A DNA stretch of 8,639 bases from Coriobacteriia bacterium (GTDB taxonomy: Bacteria > Actinomycetota > Coriobacteriia > Coriobacteriales > QAMH01): assembly GCA_900756605.1 (NCBI GenBank), contig CAAEKX010000414.1, positions 1-8,639 of the forward strand, read 5' to 3'. The translations under genes and the position numbers were made by a program. Below are positions 6,818 through 8,639 of the stretch, piece after piece. The first letter of the stretch is position 1, and every line of letters starts with the position of its first letter. A model generated the notes under the pieces. It saw only the letters and a program-made list of their open reading frames with translations, was not told where the DNA came from and did not search any database.

Positions 6818-6862
6818 TGTGATTGCTGCTCACATATATTATCACAAAATAATGTGATAATA
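6818..6862. promoter_or_regulatory. Multi-half-site operator of the toxin-antitoxin operon
   Basis: Four half-sites of TGTGA/TCACA occur in 45 bases: TGTGA 6818-6822, TCACA 6830-6834, TCACA 6842-6846 and TGTGA 6853-6857. Their centres are 12, 12 and 11 bases apart, about one helical turn each. The last two lie in a perfect inverted repeat with 10-base arms, TATTATCACA (6837-6846) and TGTGATAATA (6853-6862), around AAATAA. The array sits directly upstream of the antitoxin and contains AT-rich -10-like sequences on the minus strand. It is most simply the autoregulatory operator. It may also influence the divergent glycohydrolase gene. Confidence 0.65.
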
Positions 6863-6878
6863 CAGCTGAACCTCTTAT

Positions 6879-6910
6879 GGGACAGTTACCAGAGCAGTGC
6901 GTTTTATAAT
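6879..6910 (+). promoter_or_regulatory. Candidate promoter of the ADP-ribosylglycohydrolase gene
   Basis: A perfect TATAAT lies at 6905-6910, 38 bases before the ATG at 6949. The expected -35 area (6879-6887) holds GGGACAGTT, whose GACA is too far from the -10 for a standard 17-base spacer. The -10 box is seen; the -35 is weak. Confidence 0.4.
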
Positions 6911-6948
6911 CTCATCATCGGAAAAGACGAAGTGGGAGGACCAGATAC

Positions 6949-7815
6949 ATGCTTGGAGATCGTGTCACCGCATCTGAGCATCGGGAAGCGCAGCAAGCCA
7001 ACAAACGCCGAGGCATCGTCTTCGGAGCGGCCGTGGGCGATGCCCTTGGCGTGCCCTACGAGTTCCTGAAGAGGGGTACCTTCGAGTGCACGGGAATGTC
7101 CGAGGGCGGAATCCACGGAAAGCCTGCGGGGACGTTCTCGGATGACACGTCATTGCTGCTCGCGACATGCGCGAGCCTCAAGGAGCGCGGCGAAGTCGAC
7201 GTCGAAAACATGCGACGACGCTTCTGCGACTGGCTCTACAAGGGCGCATACACGTCTGATGGAAGCGCCTTTGACGTTGGAAACGCCACGGCGACCGCCC
7301 TCGAACGTGGCCGCGGCTGCGATGAGGAGCGCTCCAACGGCAACGGGTCCCTCATGCGCATCGCCCCGCTCGTCTTCGTGCATGCATCGGATGACGAGGT
7401 ACGTGCCGTATCGGCGATAACGCACGCGCATTGGATCTCGACCGAGGCGTGCGTCATGTTCGTGAGAATACTCGACGATCTGATGAATGGGGATTGCCTC
7501 GAGGACGCGATAGCGCGCAACATGCCCAGCAACGAGCGCTTCGCCTTTCTCCGGGGCCTGGTAGATATGCCGCGCGATGCCGTGAAGTCCAGCGGCTTCG
7601 TCCTCGACACGCTCGGAGCCGCGCTTTGGTGCGCCCTACACACCAGCAGCTTCTCGGATTGTGTGCTCACTGCTGTGAACCTGGGGGACGACTCCGACAC
7701 GACTGGCTGCGTTGCCGGTGCATTGGCGGGCGCGATGTACGGCTACGAGAGCATTCCTGCGGAGTGGATCGATGCACTTTGCGGCAAAGAGGTCATAGAG
7801 GAGTGCCTTTTCTAG
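6949..7815 (+). CDS. ADP-ribosylglycohydrolase (DraG/ARH family)
   Basis: This 288-residue, full-length member of the ADP-ribosyl-glycohydrolase family is a cytosolic, Mg-dependent enzyme group that removes ADP-ribose from proteins or nucleic acids. Family motifs in order: GAAVGDALGVPYEF at 26-39; GTFSDDTS at 61-68, with Thr62, Asp65 and Asp66 at the metal site; GNGSLMRIAPL at 131-141; THAHW at 158-162; and NLGDDSDTTGCVAGALAGA at 244-262, with Asp248, Asp250 and Thr251 as the second metal-binding group. All expected metal ligands are present, so it should be active. ATG at 6949 has GGGAGG at 6934-6939, 9 bases upstream. Composition is GC-rich like guaA. It is divergent from the toxin-antitoxin operon and shares its 147-base control region. 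The substrate is unknown: reversal of ADP-ribosylation of nitrogenase-type targets, of a toxin's product, or a housekeeping repair role are all possible. Confidence 0.93.
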   Translation: MLGDRVTASEHREAQQANKRRGIVFGAAVGDALGVPYEFLKRGTFECTGMSEGGIHGKPAGTFSDDTSLLLATCASLKERGEVDVENMRRRFCDWLYKGAYTSDGSAFDVGNATATALERGRGCDEERSNGNGSLMRIAPLVFVHASDDEVRAVSAITHAHWISTEACVMFVRILDDLMNGDCLEDAIARNMPSNERFAFLRGLVDMPRDAVKSSGFVLDTLGAALWCALHTSSFSDCVLTAVNLGDDSDTTGCVAGALAGAMYGYESIPAEWIDALCGKEVIEECLF

Positions 7816-7886
7816 TGGCGTGCGACTGTAGATGGACTCCTACCTGCCACAGCCATGAAGCACCCTACTCATTCGCTTCTTTCAAA

Positions 7887-7914
7887 TTGAGATTTTACCC
7901 AAATAGGGTACACT
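7887..7914 (+). promoter_or_regulatory. Promoter with overlapping inverted repeat upstream of the RelB-like antitoxin
   Basis: TTGAGA (7887-7892) and TACACT (7909-7914) are separated by 16 bases, a fair sigma-70-type promoter 27 bases before the antitoxin ATG. An exact inverted repeat, TACCC (7896-7900), AAATA, GGGTA (7906-7910), lies in the spacer and touches the -10. A repressor bound there would block transcription, as expected for an autoregulated antitoxin. Confidence 0.55.
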
Positions 7915-7941
7915 CTGGGCATCCTAGATGGGGAGGGCAAA

Positions 7942-8217
7942 ATGACTACTGCAGCAGCGCGTACGGCAGAGATCAAGACCAGAACTACTGACCAGGTGAA
8001 AGCGGATGCGGCAAGCGTCTACTCACGCTGGGGCCTGAGCCTGTCCGATGCAATTAATATGTTCCTCATCAAGTCCATCGAGGTTGGAGGACTGCCCTTC
8101 AATCTCCGGGCGGAGAAACCATCGTACGAGGCCATTGCAGCCAAGGCGCATCACACAAAGCTAAATGCTGATGGGGTTGCAGTGTTGCCTGCCGATTGGG
8201 ACGACGATGACGATTGA
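7942..8217 (+). CDS. RelB/DinJ-family antitoxin
   Basis: This 91-residue protein has an N-terminal ribbon-helix-helix. The strand TAEIKTRTT at 8-16 is followed by a helix and the family signature GLSLSDAINMFLIKSIEVGGLPF at about 31-53. GLPF is a near-constant RelB/DinJ mark. The C-terminal part (60-91) would wrap a toxin and ends in an unusual run of five Asp. GGGGAGGG at 7930-7936 precedes the ATG by 5-6 bases, and a promoter with an operator-like repeat lies just upstream. It acts in the cytosol as a DNA-binding repressor and toxin neutraliser. The frame beginning inside its last codons (8207) is where the toxin should be, but that frame is too short to be an intact toxin, so the antitoxin may be orphaned. 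Confidence 0.85.
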   Translation: MTTAAARTAEIKTRTTDQVKADAASVYSRWGLSLSDAINMFLIKSIEVGGLPFNLRAEKPSYEAIAAKAHHTKLNADGVAVLPADWDDDDD

Positions 8218-8413
8218 TCATGCTCCCCAAGAATGGGAGATTTGGCACGCGCGATTCAATTTCTCCGAAGAGGCTTCCATCAGCGAGGACGATCAGTCTG
8301 CAGCTGAGGATACTCGCTTCATCGTTGAGACTCCAGGCATGGTCGAAAAGCTCATCGAGGCGCATGACGAAAGTCTCGATGGCTGCGCTTCTACCGATGA
8401 TCTGGACTGGTAA
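8207..8413 (+). CDS. Short ORF in the toxin position, possible toxin/antitoxin fusion remnant
   Basis: The ATG at 8207 overlaps the antitoxin's end by 11 bases, the normal arrangement for a coupled toxin gene. It encodes only 68 residues. The first part, MTIDHAPQEWEIWHARFNF (1-19), resembles the start of PemK/MazF-type toxins, in which an EIW-x-A-x-F strand follows the N-terminus. The rest, from about residue 30, has DTRFIVETPGMVEKLIEAHD and then an acidic end LDGCASTDDLDW, which looks more like the C-terminal tail of a Phd/YefM-type antitoxin. No other frame continues a toxin fold, so an internal deletion joining two former genes explains it better than a frameshift. It might instead be an intact small protein of unknown role. 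Family calls here are pattern recognition only. Confidence 0.5.
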   Translation: MTIDHAPQEWEIWHARFNFSEEASISEDDQSAAEDTRFIVETPGMVEKLIEAHDESLDGCASTDDLDW

Positions 8414-8500
8414 AGCTCGTGTGTTCGCAATTTCGATGATACTTGGCGGTCCTCAGAGGTTACTATGATTGTCATTGTTTCCGTCTATGAGGCTGCTGCT

Positions 8501-8639
8501 ATGAACATGAACAATACAACTATGCTTAAAGAGTTTAGCGTCGAGTGTGGGAAGCGCTACTTTACGCGTGCGATTCCCCTCATGCTGATTCTGTTCCTCT
8601 TGGCGAAGGCCGCGCCGAATCTTCCGACAGGCTTTTTGA
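8501..8639 (+). CDS. N-terminal fragment of an unrecognised membrane protein
   Basis: The frame is open from ATG at 8501 to the window end (46 complete codons). GAGG at 8489-8492 lies 8 bases upstream. An in-frame ATG at 8465, with AGAGGT just before it, would add 12 residues, and ATG at 8507 is also possible. After a polar start (MNMNNTTMLKEFSVECGKRY) comes the hydrophobic segment AIPLMLILFLLAKAA, probably a signal anchor or first membrane span. Too little is present to name a family. It begins 87 bases after the short ORF and may form a separate transcription unit. Confidence 0.55.
   Translation, partial: MNMNNTTMLKEFSVECGKRYFTRAIPLMLILFLLAKAAPNLPTGFL

Noticed and set aside
6818..6857. TGTGA...TCACA as a CRP/cAMP binding site
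   Set aside because: The spacing is 7 rather than 6, the motif recurs four times at one-turn intervals next to an antitoxin gene, and CRP-type regulation is not otherwise suggested.
7815..7850. GTGGC...GCCAC after the glycohydrolase stop as a terminator stem
   Set aside because: The loop of about 26 bases is long, the stem is short and no T-run follows.
7150..7991. Long overlapping frames on both strands across the glycohydrolase gene (such as 7236-7700 minus and 7431-7991 plus)
   Set aside because: They lie within a GC-rich real gene, have Arg/Ser/Pro-rich translations with no family motifs, and lack supporting ribosome binding sites.
1..8639. CRISPR array, tRNA or rRNA gene, insertion sequence
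   Set aside because: No regularly spaced repeats, cloverleaf sequence, conserved rRNA segment, transposase frame or terminal repeats were seen.

Overview
The window looks like the chromosome of a fairly GC-rich actinobacterium, possibly a gut Coriobacteriia such as Collinsella or Olsenella. That guess rests on the wording of the GuaA C-terminus and the GC-rich flanking genes, and no marker gene fixes it. Hand counts of three 60-base lines give about 68% G+C at 1-60 (guaA), 38% at 4021-4080 (KAP gene) and 67% at 7321-7380 (ADP-ribosylglycohydrolase). The block from about 255 to 6001 is therefore clearly AT-richer than its flanks and looks acquired. It begins directly after the 3' end of guaA, a known insertion hot spot for genomic islands.

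Layout. (1) 1-254: 3' end of guaA. (2) 316-3364, minus strand: a two-gene restriction-modification system of the type IIB (BcgI-like) kind. One 664-residue protein carries both an N-terminal nuclease motif and a gamma-class N6-adenine methyltransferase. A 354-residue specificity subunit made of two repeated target-recognition domains overlaps it by 11 bases. (3) 3365-3549: a divergent control region with a perfect 10-base palindrome, a TATAAT box and a strong hairpin. (4) 3550-6001, plus strand: a KAP-family P-loop NTPase followed by a TIR-domain protein with an unrecognised beta-rich C-terminal domain. This pair is the best candidate here for a little-described antiphage system. The KAP gene seems to have lost a C-terminal tail of about 40 codons through a frameshift and a stop. 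(5) 6063-6801, minus strand: a toxin-antitoxin pair with a Phd/YefM-like antitoxin first and a RelE/ParE-like toxin second, overlapping by 11 bases. Upstream are four evenly spaced TGTGA/TCACA half-sites. (6) 6949-7815: an intact ADP-ribosylglycohydrolase. (7) 7942-8413: a RelB/DinJ antitoxin with its own promoter, overlapping a 68-codon frame that looks like a toxin/antitoxin remnant. (8) From about 8501: the start of an unrecognised membrane protein, cut by the window end.

How it fits together: this is a defence and addiction cluster. The restriction system would cut unmodified incoming DNA. The KAP-TIR pair would probably act as a sensor NTPase plus NAD-degrading effector, an abortive-infection second layer. 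The toxin-antitoxin modules stabilise the island or add further abortive responses. The ADP-ribosylglycohydrolase could reverse ADP-ribosylation, but its link to the defence genes is only positional. No integrase, transposase, tRNA, rRNA or CRISPR array is visible. No gene-free stretch exceeds 300 bases.
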